Assembly (NCBI GenBank): GCA_035549275.1
Contig: DASZRH010000030.1
Span: 1 to 64,000 of the forward strand
Origin: 2-01-FULL-49-17 sp035549275
Lineage (GTDB): Bacteria; Patescibacteriota; Minisyncoccia; 2-02-FULL-40-12; GWA2-44-9
Reading direction: 5' to 3'
DNA: 64,000 bases
Part shown: in pieces, positions 1 to 7,841 of the stretch
Layout of the letters: every line of letters starts with the position of its first letter
Position numbering within the stretch: the stretch's first letter is position 1
The notes under the pieces: generated by a model
The model's input: the letters and a program-made list of their open reading frames with translations, nothing else
Told to the model about the DNA's origin: nothing
Databases searched by the model: none
Made by a program: the position numbers and the translations under genes

Positions 1-398
1 GGCAGCGGATCGAAAAGCGCGGTTGTTTGCATGACGGCGCCGTGCCCATAGGGCGCGGCGCCGCGGTTGATCGCATCCTGCCAAGTTTCCAGCGCGCCTT
101 CCAAGGTCGGCGGCGAACCGATGATCCGAGTGTCTTTCTCGGTAATCAGGCCCGCTTTGTACAAAAACGGCAGGCCGGCAACGTGATCGGAGTGGCTATG
201 GGTCAAGAGGACGGCCCGAAAGGGCCGTCCTGCCCGTACCGCGATCAAATCGCGGTACGGGTTCGAGGCAGCCGACCCGGCTGCCTCGAACCGCTCACAT
301 ACCCCGAAATCAATGAGAATGTCATCCAGAACGGTCGCGCTCCCGTCAATCGTGTCGGGCGCGGAAAGACCGCTTACAATGTAGAGACGTGAAGTCAT
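1..398 (-). CDS. Metallo-beta-lactamase-fold hydrolase (5' part, cut by window edge)
   Basis: The reading frame starts at ATG 398 and runs off the left edge, so only about the first 132 residues are visible. Around residues 69-75 it has THSHSDHVAG, the HxHxDH metal-binding signature of metallo-beta-lactamase-fold hydrolases. It is preceded by a short beta-rich start ending in LIDFG, as in RNase Z-like members. Substrate cannot be told. Three perfect hairpins (208-292) lie between the LIDFG strand and the metal motif, a stretch that looks longer than usual for the fold. It is transcribed divergently from the gene at 555 from a promoter whose -35 shares a palindrome with that gene's promoter. 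The family call is firm; the function is open. Confidence 0.8.
   Translation of the reverse strand, partial: MTSRLYIVSGLSAPDTIDGSATVLDDILIDFGVCERFEAAGSAASNPYRDLIAVRAGRPFRAVLLTHSHSDHVAGLPFLYKAGLITEKDTRIIGSPPTLEGALETWQDAINRGAAPYGHGAVMQTTALFDPL
208..292. repeat. Three consecutive perfect hairpins inside a coding sequence
   Basis: Arms 208-217/222-231 (10 bp, GAAA loop), 233-245/249-261 (13 bp, CAA loop) and 260-274/278-292 (15 bp, ACC loop) are all exact. They follow one another almost without spacing and are translated as part of the metallo-hydrolase. Confidence 0.95.
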
Positions 399-420
399 TG
401 TCAAGGTTCCAATTGCGGGC

Positions 421-449
421 ATCCTACGCCAATTATTGACAAATGTCAA
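421..449 (-). promoter_or_regulatory. Promoter for the metallo-hydrolase gene
   Basis: On the minus strand TTGACA (449-444) is followed by 17 bases and TAGGAT (426-421). The expected start is about 16 nt upstream of ATG 398. The -35 is one arm of the palindrome at 436-449. Confidence 0.5.
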
Positions 450-464
450 TCAATCTGATACTAT
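436..464 (+). promoter_or_regulatory. Promoter for the gene at 555
   Basis: TTGACA (436-441), 17-base spacer, TACTAT (459-464). The -35 overlaps a perfect 14-bp palindrome, TTGACAAATGTCAA (436-449), which supplies a -35 to both divergent genes and could be an operator. Confidence 0.75.
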
Positions 465-554
465 ATTCCCATCAGAAACCGGAGAGCTTCCCGTCATTGG
501 GAGGCCTCTCCCACGGAAAGTTCTTTTCACACGCTTCACCCTACGGAGGACAGC

Positions 555-1742
555 ATGAGCAACACGCACCAGCCATCAACGATATTCCGTCGGCTGATGG
601 GTCTCGTCAGCAAGATGAACGCGGCATTCAAGAACGGCCGGACCTCGGAAGAGACGCTGGCCGAGCTCAAGAAGGAACGCGACGCCATCATCGGCGAGCT
701 GCGCGGCCGGGCGTATATGGACATTCGCAACAGGGTGTCCATCTTCGCCGTCCAGGAACCGGAGAAGTTCCGGCTGGAGGGCATCGGCGTCCTATTCGGA
801 CACCGGCAGCGCGAATACGTATCCCAGCTCCGGGAAGCCCGAAAGATGCTGGGGCTGGAAACCGAACCCATCGGCGACCTGATCCAGCACACGCGCCAGC
901 TCGCATCGCGGCTAGTGAAGGAAGGTCTCGTCACCCAGGTCGACACCGAGAAGGAATTCGGCGATCTGGCCCAGCTGGCCACGATGCTGCAGGAAGCAGA
1001 GGCGCACCGCTTCGGCTTCATCTTCGACTTCGCTCGCATCGAGATGCCTTCGCCCAGCGAAAACACCGAGAAGAAGCTCGGCGAGCTGCGTCAGCACCTC
1101 GCCGAGGCCGAAGCCAAGGAAGCCAAGGCCGGGATGTTCACAGAGATGAAGGCGGCCCGTCAGGAGGTCACGGCGATCAAAGAAAAGATCGCTGCCCTCT
1201 CGAACCCGCCAGCGGTCCAGACCACCGCACCCGAGACGCCCGAAGCGTCCCTGGCCGACCTTCAGCAGCAGCTGACGACAGCCAAGGAAGCCCGGGGCCT
1301 CGCCGACAGCGAGGCGGACTTCAACGCGGCGGCAGCCGAGATCCGACGGCTCGAGGCGCTCATCAGCGCCAAGAGCCGCGAGGACAAGAAGCCGACGCCG
1401 AAACCGCAGAAGACGCAGATTCCACCGCCTCCGCCGGCACCGACCGTCGAGTCGGTCACCGCCCAGGCGGCCGACATGGCCGAAGAAGTCGAGTTCGACC
1501 TCGACACCTTCCGGCCGCCAGCGCGACCGGCATCTCCAGCTCTCTCACCCGAACTGGAGCGCCGCCAGAAGGCGCTCCAGCGGCTCGAAGAGCTGGCCGA
1601 GAAGGCCAACGGCTACAAGAGCACGATTCTTGCGGCTGTGGGACGACTCCGGACGCCGGCCGGCGAAAGCATGCCGACCGTCAAAGTCGAAGAGCTCGCC
1701 CAGCAGTGGGACGAGCACATCCAAAAGGAACAGCGTCACTAA
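555..1742 (+). CDS. Unrecognised charged helical/coiled-coil protein, 395 aa
   Basis: I do not recognise a family. The protein is rich in Ala, Glu, Lys, Arg and Gln with long predicted helices. A proline-rich linker (about residues 279-300, with a run of prolines) separates an N-terminal helical part from a C-terminal coiled-coil-like part. No signal peptide or membrane segment is visible, so it is probably cytosolic. The start is fixed by a clear Shine-Dalgarno (GGAGGA, 6 nt upstream) behind a consensus promoter at 436. Two hairpins with a T-run (1751-1819) close the transcript. Codon usage is GC-rich like the next gene, and the pair look alike in construction. A longer overlapping frame (443-1831) is a shadow. 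A scaffold or structural role is possible but unproven. Confidence 0.8.
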   Translation: MSNTHQPSTIFRRLMGLVSKMNAAFKNGRTSEETLAELKKERDAIIGELRGRAYMDIRNRVSIFAVQEPEKFRLEGIGVLFGHRQREYVSQLREARKMLGLETEPIGDLIQHTRQLASRLVKEGLVTQVDTEKEFGDLAQLATMLQEAEAHRFGFIFDFARIEMPSPSENTEKKLGELRQHLAEAEAKEAKAGMFTEMKAARQEVTAIKEKIAALSNPPAVQTTAPETPEASLADLQQQLTTAKEARGLADSEADFNAAAAEIRRLEALISAKSREDKKPTPKPQKTQIPPPPPAPTVESVTAQAADMAEEVEFDLDTFRPPARPASPALSPELERRQKALQRLEELAEKANGYKSTILAAVGRLRTPAGESMPTVKVEELAQQWDEHIQKEQRH

Positions 1743-1750
1743 CACACCTT

Positions 1751-1819
1751 CTCCCTCGGATGCGCAACGCGCGTCCGAGGGAGAAGCCCCCCCCGAGAGG
1801 CCCATGGCCTCTCTTTTTT
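1751..1819 (+). terminator. Tandem hairpins ending in T6
   Basis: A 15-bp hairpin (1751-1783, AAC loop, one G-T pair) is followed by GAGAGGCC-CAT-GGCCTCTC (1795-1813) and six T. The second is a textbook intrinsic terminator. Confidence 0.9.
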
Positions 1820-1823
1820 ATGC

Positions 1824-1851
1824 TTGACTAATATCCAAAATACGATACAAT
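1824..1851 (+). promoter_or_regulatory. Promoter for the gene at 1896
   Basis: TTGACT (1824-1829), 16-base spacer, TACAAT (1846-1851), just past the preceding terminator. An AGGAGG Shine-Dalgarno lies at 1885-1890. Confidence 0.75.
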
Positions 1852-1895
1852 ATTACTATACCAGTTCTTTGACTCTCTTTTTGTAGGAGGTTCCC

Positions 1896-3416
1896 ATGAA
1901 CGAAGCCCTCGTTACCGAGGCCCAAAGCGCTGAAATTGACCGCCTCGTCAGGGCGGCGTTCAGCACCGATCCCGACAGCGCCGGCGATCTGCGCCGGCGA
2001 ATTCGGAATCTGCCCGGCGACTTCGCCGAACGGATATTGATCACGCTGGCCGGTCTGGCGCTTTCAGAAAAAGCGTCTGCAGACCGGGTTATTCGAGCGC
2101 TGGAAGCCGGATTTTCCCGACAAGCGGCGGCGGCCCTAAAGGCCATCCTCTGCATTGCCCGTCTCACCAGTACCCGGCCTCGGTCGTTTCAAATCGAAAC
2201 GATTGCTGGCTGGTATCGGCATGTGAGCCGAAATCCCATTTCGGCTCGGCGATTGGCGCCGATCGAAGACTATCTGCTTGCCCGCCTTTCCGGCCGATAC
2301 CGCACAGAAATCGAACTGGCAATCGTTACGCGGCGGGAACGCCAGGCTAAGGCCGCGCGCCTTACCGCCTTTCGCGCAGCCGCCCAGGATCTCTGGGAAG
2401 ACTTCATCGAACAGCGGACGCATGATGCGCTGGCTGGCCGACGCTTCGCTGCCGAGGACGATCTCGCCGATTGCATCCGCCGGCAGGAAGCCGCCTTCGA
2501 AACGCTTCGAAACACTGTCCAGGAACATCTCCCGATGGTCATGAGTGATCAGCCCGCCCCGGGCGATGCCAACGATCATGGGCCGTTCGCCCCCAACATC
2601 CATGTCGCCCAGTGGCTCATGGAGAACAACGATCGGATCGATCCGGCCGTCACCGTATTCGTTTCATCGGTTCAGGCCGCCCAAGGGGCGATTCTGGAAC
2701 ACGCGCCGCTCATCGAAGAGATTCTGGCCCTGGAAAGCCGGATCGAACACCTCTTCCCGCTTCTGAATTGCGAACCGGCGCCAAGCGGCGAAGTTCCGGC
2801 CGCGGCAATCGCAAAGCATTCGGAATTGCTGCTGGCCCGGTTATACGAAGACGACAGCGGAAACGGCGGCCTTCAATCGCTGGAACAAGAAGCACTGATG
2901 CGGGAAGCAGGCAGTTTCGACCAGCCCGCAGCAGCTCAAAGCCGCCCTCGATTCAAAAGTCTCCACCAGCATCTTCAGGAATGGGCCGCCGATTGGGTCA
3001 CCAATCCCTGGCATGCCGGCGAGATTGTCCGCCAATCGCGGGCGGACTACGTCCGCACGCGATTGGCATTCTTCTGCATGCTCACGGAATTGTATTCCTG
3101 TGAGTGGCTCGATGCACCTTGGCTGGGCGGATCTGGCCGAACACTCACCGTTCTGACACGGATTCGCACCCAATACCGCATGCTCCGCCAAGCCCGGCAC
3201 GACCTGACCGAAGCGGAGCGCATCCTCGAGAGATCCAAACGCCGCAGTATCCGGAAAAACTGGCCCAGCGAACCGTTGTTGTGCCTGCCATCTGATACCA
3301 ACGACGATCGGAGCAAAGAGAGCTTCCGAAGGACTTCCCCTCCGCCTCCGTTCCGGATCCCCATCCTGCAGGCGGCCCGGATCACTCTCGGATACAGCCG
3401 GCGATCAGCCCGCTAA
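1896..3416 (+). CDS. Unrecognised helical protein, 506 aa
   Basis: No family recognised. It is almost entirely helical in character, Ala/Arg/Leu/Glu-rich, with no signal peptide or membrane segment. The last 60 residues are basic and proline-rich, possibly disordered. AGGAGG lies 5 nt before the ATG, so the start is well supported. Promoter (1824) and terminator (3426-3459) make it a single-gene unit. Its design (own promoter, strong SD, GC-rich codons) matches the gene at 555 and the one at 43786, and differs from most other genes here, which have almost no leader. A perfect 10-bp hairpin with CCC loop lies inside it at 2225-2247. A cytosolic protein of unknown function. Confidence 0.8.
   Translation: MNEALVTEAQSAEIDRLVRAAFSTDPDSAGDLRRRIRNLPGDFAERILITLAGLALSEKASADRVIRALEAGFSRQAAAALKAILCIARLTSTRPRSFQIETIAGWYRHVSRNPISARRLAPIEDYLLARLSGRYRTEIELAIVTRRERQAKAARLTAFRAAAQDLWEDFIEQRTHDALAGRRFAAEDDLADCIRRQEAAFETLRNTVQEHLPMVMSDQPAPGDANDHGPFAPNIHVAQWLMENNDRIDPAVTVFVSSVQAAQGAILEHAPLIEEILALESRIEHLFPLLNCEPAPSGEVPAAAIAKHSELLLARLYEDDSGNGGLQSLEQEALMREAGSFDQPAAAQSRPRFKSLHQHLQEWAADWVTNPWHAGEIVRQSRADYVRTRLAFFCMLTELYSCEWLDAPWLGGSGRTLTVLTRIRTQYRMLRQARHDLTEAERILERSKRRSIRKNWPSEPLLCLPSDTNDDRSKESFRRTSPPPPFRIPILQAARITLGYSRRSAR
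2225..2247. repeat. In-gene perfect hairpin, 10-bp arms
   Basis: GAGCCGAAAT, CCC loop, exact complement. It lies within the coding sequence at 1896-3416. Confidence 0.9.
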
Positions 3417-3425
3417 TCTGTCCCC

Positions 3426-3459
3426 AAACCTCTGGCGCGCTACGCGCGCCAGAGGTTTT
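3426..3459 (+). terminator. Intrinsic terminator
   Basis: 15-bp stem with TAC loop and TTTTG at the end, 10 bases after the stop of the upstream gene. Confidence 0.85.
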
Positions 3460-3467
3460 GTTCTAAA

Positions 3468-3496
3468 TTGCAAAAGCCCCGTTTTTGTAGTATAAT
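3468..3496 (+). promoter_or_regulatory. ftsH promoter, near-leaderless
   Basis: TTGCAA (3468-3473), 17-base spacer, TATAAT (3491-3496). Only 9 bases separate the -10 from ATG 3506, so the mRNA leader should be about 0-3 nt. Confidence 0.75.
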
Positions 3497-3505
3497 TTTC
3501 AGTAC

Positions 3506-5320
3506 ATGAAACTGTTTTTCCGATATTTCATCATCGTATTTGTAATCCTGCTTGCCGCCAGCGGCTTGGTGGCGCTTTTCAGTTCCCCGAACCACACCGT
3601 AACCATCGCGCCCCTTTCCGATATCGTCGCCCGCATTAATTCCAATGAAGCCAAGTCCCTTCAGGTTCAAGGCGATACCATCGCCCTAACTCTCAAAAAC
3701 GGCGATGTTCTTTCGGCTCAAAAAGAAAACTCGATCTCGGCCTTTGAAACCCTCTTGAATCTGGGCGCCAACAAAGACAAATTATCGACCCTTGAAACGG
3801 AGATCAAAGAACCTTCGGGCCTTGGTTCCTTCCTGGCAAGCCTCCTACCGGTCGTCGTTCCCTTTTTGCTCGTGTGGCTTATGTTCTGGTTCATGTTCCG
3901 GCAGGCCCAGCGCGGCTCCAACCAAACTTTCACCTTCGGCAAGTCGCGTGCGCGCCTGGCCGGCAATGGCAACGGCCGCAAACCGGTACTCTTCAAAGAC
4001 GTCGCCGGCCTGATTGAGGCCAAGCAGGAAATTTCAGAAGTGGTTGAATTCCTGCGCTCGCCCCAAAAATTCCAAAAACTCGGCGCGCGCATCCCGCGCG
4101 GCATTCTGCTGGTCGGCTCGCCCGGCACCGGCAAGACGCTCTTGGCCCGGGCTGTCGCCAACGAAGCCAACGTCCCCTTCTACTTCGTTTCCGGCTCTGA
4201 TTTCGTGGAAATGTTCGTCGGCGTCGGTGCCAACCGCGTCCGCGACACGTTCGAGCTGGCCAAGAAAACTTCGCCTTCAATCATCTTTATCGATGAAATC
4301 GACGCCGTTGGCCGCCATCGCGGCGCCGGTCTTGGCGGCGGCCATGACGAACGCGAGCAGACGCTCAACCAAATCCTTGTTGAAATGGACGGCTTCGACA
4401 CCAATGACTCGGTCATCGTCATGGCCGCCACCAACCGCCCCGACATTCTTGATCCCGCCTTGCTTCGTCCGGGCCGCTTCGACCGGCGCGTTGTCTTGGA
4501 CGAGCCTTCGATGAAAGACCGCGAAGAGATTCTCAAAATCCACGCCCTGGACAAACCGCTCGCGCCCGAAGCCAACCTCAAACTCATCGCCGAACGCACG
4601 CCTGGCTTCAGCGGCGCCGATTTGGCCAACCTCCTGAACGAAGCGGCAATCCTCGCTGCCCGGGCCAATCGCAGCCAAATTACCCAAGACGATATGTTTC
4701 AAGCGATCGAAAAAGTCATTCTCGGCCCCGAGCGCCGCAGCCATATTTTTTCCAAAAAAGAAAAAGAGATTACCGCCTATCACGAAGCCGGCCACGCCTT
4801 GGTAGCCTCGGCGATTCCCCACTCCGATCCCGTTCACAAAGTTTCCATCGTCTCCCGCGGCCGCGCCGGCGGGTATACGCTCAAACTCCCCACCGAAGAC
4901 AAACATCTTAAATCACGCCCGGAATTTGAAGCCGAATTGGCCGTGCTCTTGGGCGGCTACGCCGCTGAAAAATTAATCTTCAAAGAAACCACGACCGGCG
5001 CCTCCAACGACTTGAAAGTCGCCTCGGACCTGGCCCGCCGCATGGTCACCCAGTACGGCATGTCTGACGCGCTTGGCCCGATAACCTTCGGCGAGAAAGA
5101 AGAACTGGTTTTCCTCGGCAAAGAAATGTCCCACACCCGCAACTACTCCGAAGCGATTGCCGTGGAAATCGACGCCGAGATCAAGAAGCTTATCATTAAA
5201 GGCCTGAATGTCGCCAAAAAAGTCATCACCGACCGCATGGACAAGCTTGAAAAGATCGCCAAAGAATTGATATCCAAAGAAACGCTGGAACAGCAAGAGT
5301 TCTACGCTCTTCTGCATTAA
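3506..5320 (+). CDS. ftsH: ATP-dependent zinc metalloprotease FtsH
   Basis: Membrane-anchored AAA+ protease that degrades misfolded or regulatory membrane and cytosolic proteins. At 604 aa it is of normal length. TM1 is at residues 6-25, followed by a short external domain, TM2 (about 110-132), Walker A GSPGTGKT (204-211), Walker B IIFIDEI (259-265) and the second region of homology with NRPDILDPALLRPGRFDR (310-327). The zinc site HEAGH is at 426-430, with the third ligand Asp at about 502. All catalytic residues are present. A consensus promoter puts the transcription start at or next to the ATG, and no Shine-Dalgarno is seen. Two tRNA genes follow within 14 nt. Confidence 0.98.
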   Translation: MKLFFRYFIIVFVILLAASGLVALFSSPNHTVTIAPLSDIVARINSNEAKSLQVQGDTIALTLKNGDVLSAQKENSISAFETLLNLGANKDKLSTLETEIKEPSGLGSFLASLLPVVVPFLLVWLMFWFMFRQAQRGSNQTFTFGKSRARLAGNGNGRKPVLFKDVAGLIEAKQEISEVVEFLRSPQKFQKLGARIPRGILLVGSPGTGKTLLARAVANEANVPFYFVSGSDFVEMFVGVGANRVRDTFELAKKTSPSIIFIDEIDAVGRHRGAGLGGGHDEREQTLNQILVEMDGFDTNDSVIVMAATNRPDILDPALLRPGRFDRRVVLDEPSMKDREEILKIHALDKPLAPEANLKLIAERTPGFSGADLANLLNEAAILAARANRSQITQDDMFQAIEKVILGPERRSHIFSKKEKEITAYHEAGHALVASAIPHSDPVHKVSIVSRGRAGGYTLKLPTEDKHLKSRPEFEAELAVLLGGYAAEKLIFKETTTGASNDLKVASDLARRMVTQYGMSDALGPITFGEKEELVFLGKEMSHTRNYSEAIAVEIDAEIKKLIIKGLNVAKKVITDRMDKLEKIAKELISKETLEQQEFYALLH

Positions 5321-5333
5321 CGCAGAATCGAGC

Positions 5334-5405
5334 GGGCCTGTAGCTCAGTGGTAGAGCACGTCACTTATAATGACGTTGTCGATGGTTCGATCCCATCCAG
5401 GCCCA
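5334..5405 (+). tRNA. tRNA-Ile (anticodon TAT)
   Basis: Acceptor GGGCCTG/CAGGCCC, D and T arms present, anticodon loop CTTATAA. CCA is not encoded. Confidence 0.9.
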
Positions 5406-5410
5406 CCCGC

Positions 5411-5485
<75 letters not shown>

Positions 5486-5486
<1 letters not shown>

Positions 5487-6199
5487 TGGAAGTTTCGATA
5501 GTATACGAAGACTCAAACCTCATTGTGCTCAACAAGCCGGCCGGTCTGATTGTTCACCCTAAAAACGCATCTGATACCCAGCCGAGCCTGGTTGATTGGC
5601 TGACGGCTCGCTATCCCGGAATCGGCGGGGTTGGTGAACCGTTTGATGCCTCCGGCACCCCGCTGCCGCGCGCCGGCATCGTTCATCGCCTCGACAAAGA
5701 TACGTCAGGACTGCTTCTGGTCGCTAAAAACAACGACACATTCTATTATCTCAAGTCTCTGTTCCAAACCCGCAAAATCCAAAAACATTATCTGGCTCTG
5801 TGCTATGGTTTCCCGGCCGAACCTGCCGGCGTTATCAATGCCCCGCTCGGCCGCGTTGGCCTGAAACGAACAACCCGCATGGGCGGCGAAAAATTAAAGG
5901 ATACAAAGGACGCCATAACCGAATATGCCGTCGTAAAGCGCTTTGAAAAATTCACTCTCTTCGATGTCATGCCCAAAACGGGCCGCACCCACCAAATCCG
6001 GGTGCACCTGAAATCGATTCATTGCCCCATCGCCGGCGATCCTGTCTATGCTCCCAAGGGCTGGCAGCCGCCCCAGGGCCTGACTCGGCTCTTTCTCCAT
6101 GCTTACAAACTTTCATTTGTAACTCCCGACGGAAAATCACTGACGGTTGAGGCCGAACTGCCCGAAGATTTACAAAAAGTTCTTTCTATGCTACAATAG
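5486..6199 (+). CDS. RluA-family pseudouridine synthase
   Basis: Isomerises specific uridines in rRNA (or tRNA) to pseudouridine. The 237 aa start with VYEDSNLIVLNKPAGLIVHP, the N-terminal strand of RluA/RluD-type enzymes. HRLDKDTSG follows at 67-75, with the catalytic Asp at about 70, and RTHQIRVHL further on. No separate S4 domain is seen. The only usable start is ATG 5486, whose A is the last base of the tRNA-Val CCA end. No in-frame ATG, GTG or TTG follows before the conserved start of the domain. No ribosome binding site exists other than the tRNA itself. RluD-like is the likeliest subgroup, but the target is not assignable. Confidence 0.93.
6169..6198 (+). promoter_or_regulatory. rplS promoter
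   Basis: TTTACA (6169-6174), 18-base spacer, TACAAT (6193-6198) inside the 3' end of the upstream gene. It is 9 bases from ATG 6208, again a nearly absent leader. Confidence 0.6.
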
Positions 6200-6207
6200 C
6201 ATCTACC

Positions 6208-6612
6208 ATGAATCCTATCGCATTATTCCACTCAAAACTGGAATCCAAAGACAAATTTGAAGGCGTCCGCCCCGGCTGGACTGTCCGTATCAGCCAGCGC
6301 ATCAAAGACGGCGAAAAAACCCGCGTCCAGGCCTTTGAAGGCACCGTTATCGCCCGCAAACACGGCACGACTCCCAGTGGCACGATTACCATCCGCAAAG
6401 TGACCGACGGCATCGGCGTCGAAAAAGTCTTCCCGATCCATCTCCCCTCCATCGAAAGCGTCAAGGTTCTCAAAAAGACCACGGCCCGCCGCGCGAAGCT
6501 CTATTACCTTCGCGACAAGACGGCCAAAGAGATTCGCAAGAAGGTTAAGGCCGAGCGCGCCCAGACTAAAGCATCAGCCGAGGCCGCCGAGACTCCGGTT
6601 GCTTCTCAATAG
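6208..6612 (+). CDS. rplS: Large-subunit ribosomal protein bL19
   Basis: Ribosomal protein at the 30S-50S interface. The 134 aa hold the whole bL19 fold: an N-terminal PGWTVRI strand, then the GTVIARK, GVEKVFPIHLPSIESV and RRAKLYYLR motifs. A charged Ala/Lys-rich tail of about 20 residues extends beyond the usual 115 aa. It sits 8 nt after the pseudouridine synthase gene but has its own -10 overlapping that gene's end. A tRNA-Leu gene follows 33 nt later. Confidence 0.97.
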   Translation: MNPIALFHSKLESKDKFEGVRPGWTVRISQRIKDGEKTRVQAFEGTVIARKHGTTPSGTITIRKVTDGIGVEKVFPIHLPSIESVKVLKKTTARRAKLYYLRDKTAKEIRKKVKAERAQTKASAEAAETPVASQ

Positions 6613-6645
6613 CGGCTCTTTCTGGTAGAATACCCTTCGTATTCT

Positions 6646-6730
6646 GCGGACGTGGTGGAACTTGGCAGACACACTACCTTGAGGTGGTAGCGCCCGTCAG
6701 GGCATGGAGGTTCGAATCCTCTCGTCCGCA
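6646..6730 (+). tRNA. tRNA-Leu (anticodon GAG)
   Basis: Class II tRNA with long variable arm. Acceptor GCGGACG/CGTCCGC, anticodon stem CTACC/GGTAG around TTGAGGT. CCA not encoded. Confidence 0.92.
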
Positions 6731-6734
6731 CATT

Positions 6735-6810
6735 GGGCGGTTAGCTCAGTTGGTAGAGCATCTCATTGACGTTGAGAGGGTCAGAGGTTCAAGTCCTCTA
6801 CCGCCCACCA
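6735..6810 (+). tRNA. tRNA-Val (anticodon GAC)
   Basis: Acceptor GGGCGGT/ACCGCCC, anticodon loop TTGACGT, encoded CCA. The 3' end is part of the bidirectional terminator hairpin that follows. Confidence 0.93.
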
Positions 6811-6848
6811 AACTAAAAACTCCCGTTCGGGAGTTTTTAGTTTGGTGG
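6805..6848. terminator. Bidirectional terminator joining two convergent tRNAs
   Basis: A palindrome of about 20-bp arms runs from the CCACCA end of tRNA-Val through an AT-rich stem (ACTAAAAACTCCCG, TT loop) to the CCA end of the opposing tRNA-Phe. Each strand presents a T-rich arm, so it can end both transcripts. Confidence 0.85.
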
Positions 6849-6920
6849 TGCCGCGGGAGGGAATTGAACCCCCGACGCCAGCCTCTTCAGGGCTGCGCTC
6901 TACCACTGAGCTACCGCGGC
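6846..6920 (-). tRNA. tRNA-Phe (anticodon GAA)
   Basis: Read on the minus strand: acceptor GCCGCGG/CCGCGGC, anticodon loop CTGAAGA, encoded CCA. It is convergent with tRNA-Val. Confidence 0.93.
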
Positions 6921-7071
6921 ATAACCATACAGATAGTACCATAAATCCATTGATTTATTCAACCCTTATCCCCGGTTTTCTTTACATATCAACTTATCCT
7001 CTTTAAAAATCGTACCCCTATGTTATTATAAATCTATAATTATTAGATTAGTACAATTATTCATCAACAAT

Positions 7072-7731
7072 ATGCGAAAAGACAAGATAAAAGCGTATGA
7101 ACTGCGACGAGAACGGAAAAGCTATTCCGAGATCAGCCGGCTTCTTAAAATATCCAAATCAACATTGACGAGTTGGTTCAAAAACGAAGACTGGTCCCGG
7201 CAAATCCGAGATGAATTGGGAGCCCTTCAGTCTCTTTCTTATCCCAAAAAATTGGCGGCCATTCAAAAGGCCAACAAGGAACGGTGGTCTCGAGCTCGCC
7301 AATCCTATCGAAATTCTGCGGAAGAAGAGTTCCCCAAGCTGAAAAACAATCCTCTTTTTATTTCTGGATTAATGCTTTATTGGGGCGAGGGAGACAAAAG
7401 CCAAAAAAACAGTCAGCTGCGCATTGCCAATAGCGATCCGATGATGATTCGAGTGTTCAATAATTTCCTGAAGAAGATATTAAAGGTGTCGCCCCATAAA
7501 ATTGGTATGAGGCTGCTTCTCTATCCGGACCTAAAAGATGAAGTGCAAAAAAACTTTTGGAGCAAAGCCGCCGGGATCCCATTGAATCAGTTCAAAAAAT
7601 CAGTTGTCATTAAAGACAAACACCCGACTCGGCGGCTTTCCTATGGCATTGGGAACTTATATGTGTGTAGCAGAGAACAGAAAGAAAAAGTATTGACGTG
7701 GATTAACCTGTATCAAGAACTTCTTGCTTAG
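7072..7731 (+). CDS. Small HTH protein with homing-endonuclease-like C-terminal part
   Basis: 219 aa, AT-richer than its neighbours. Residues 1-45 form a helix-turn-helix (YSEISRLLKISKSTLTSWF) like those of resolvase or transposase-type DNA-binding domains. After a basic linker, residues 95-215 contain FISGLMLYWGEGDKS and LRIANSDPMMIRVFNNFL, a pattern reminiscent of LAGLIDADG-fold domains (as in WhiA). The catalytic acid of the first motif appears as Glu (WGEG). This resemblance is by eye only. It is preceded by a 150-nt AT-rich stretch with several -10-like boxes (TACAAT near 7050) and no Shine-Dalgarno. It is a stand-alone gene between tRNAs, which favours a mobile or regulatory origin. DNA-binding is likely; the activity is unknown. 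Confidence 0.75.
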   Translation: MRKDKIKAYELRRERKSYSEISRLLKISKSTLTSWFKNEDWSRQIRDELGALQSLSYPKKLAAIQKANKERWSRARQSYRNSAEEEFPKLKNNPLFISGLMLYWGEGDKSQKNSQLRIANSDPMMIRVFNNFLKKILKVSPHKIGMRLLLYPDLKDEVQKNFWSKAAGIPLNQFKKSVVIKDKHPTRRLSYGIGNLYVCSREQKEKVLTWINLYQELLA

Positions 7732-7767
7732 AGAGCGATTTTGATGTAAAATACCGAGTATAGTTTT

Positions 7768-7838
7768 GCGGGTACAGTATATCGGTTGTACATCACCTTG
7801 CCAAGGTGAAGGGACGGGTTCGATTCCCGTTACCCGCT
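7768..7838 (+). tRNA. tRNA-Gly (anticodon GCC)
   Basis: Acceptor GCGGGTA/TACCCGC, anticodon loop TTGCCAA. CCA not encoded. The next start codon is 4 nt after its discriminator base. Confidence 0.92.
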
Positions 7839-7841
7839 CAG

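Noticed and set aside
443..1831. A 462-codon frame overlapping the gene at 555
   Set aside because: It begins inside the promoter, has no ribosome site and has Arg/Gly/Pro-rich composition typical of an out-of-frame GC-rich shadow.
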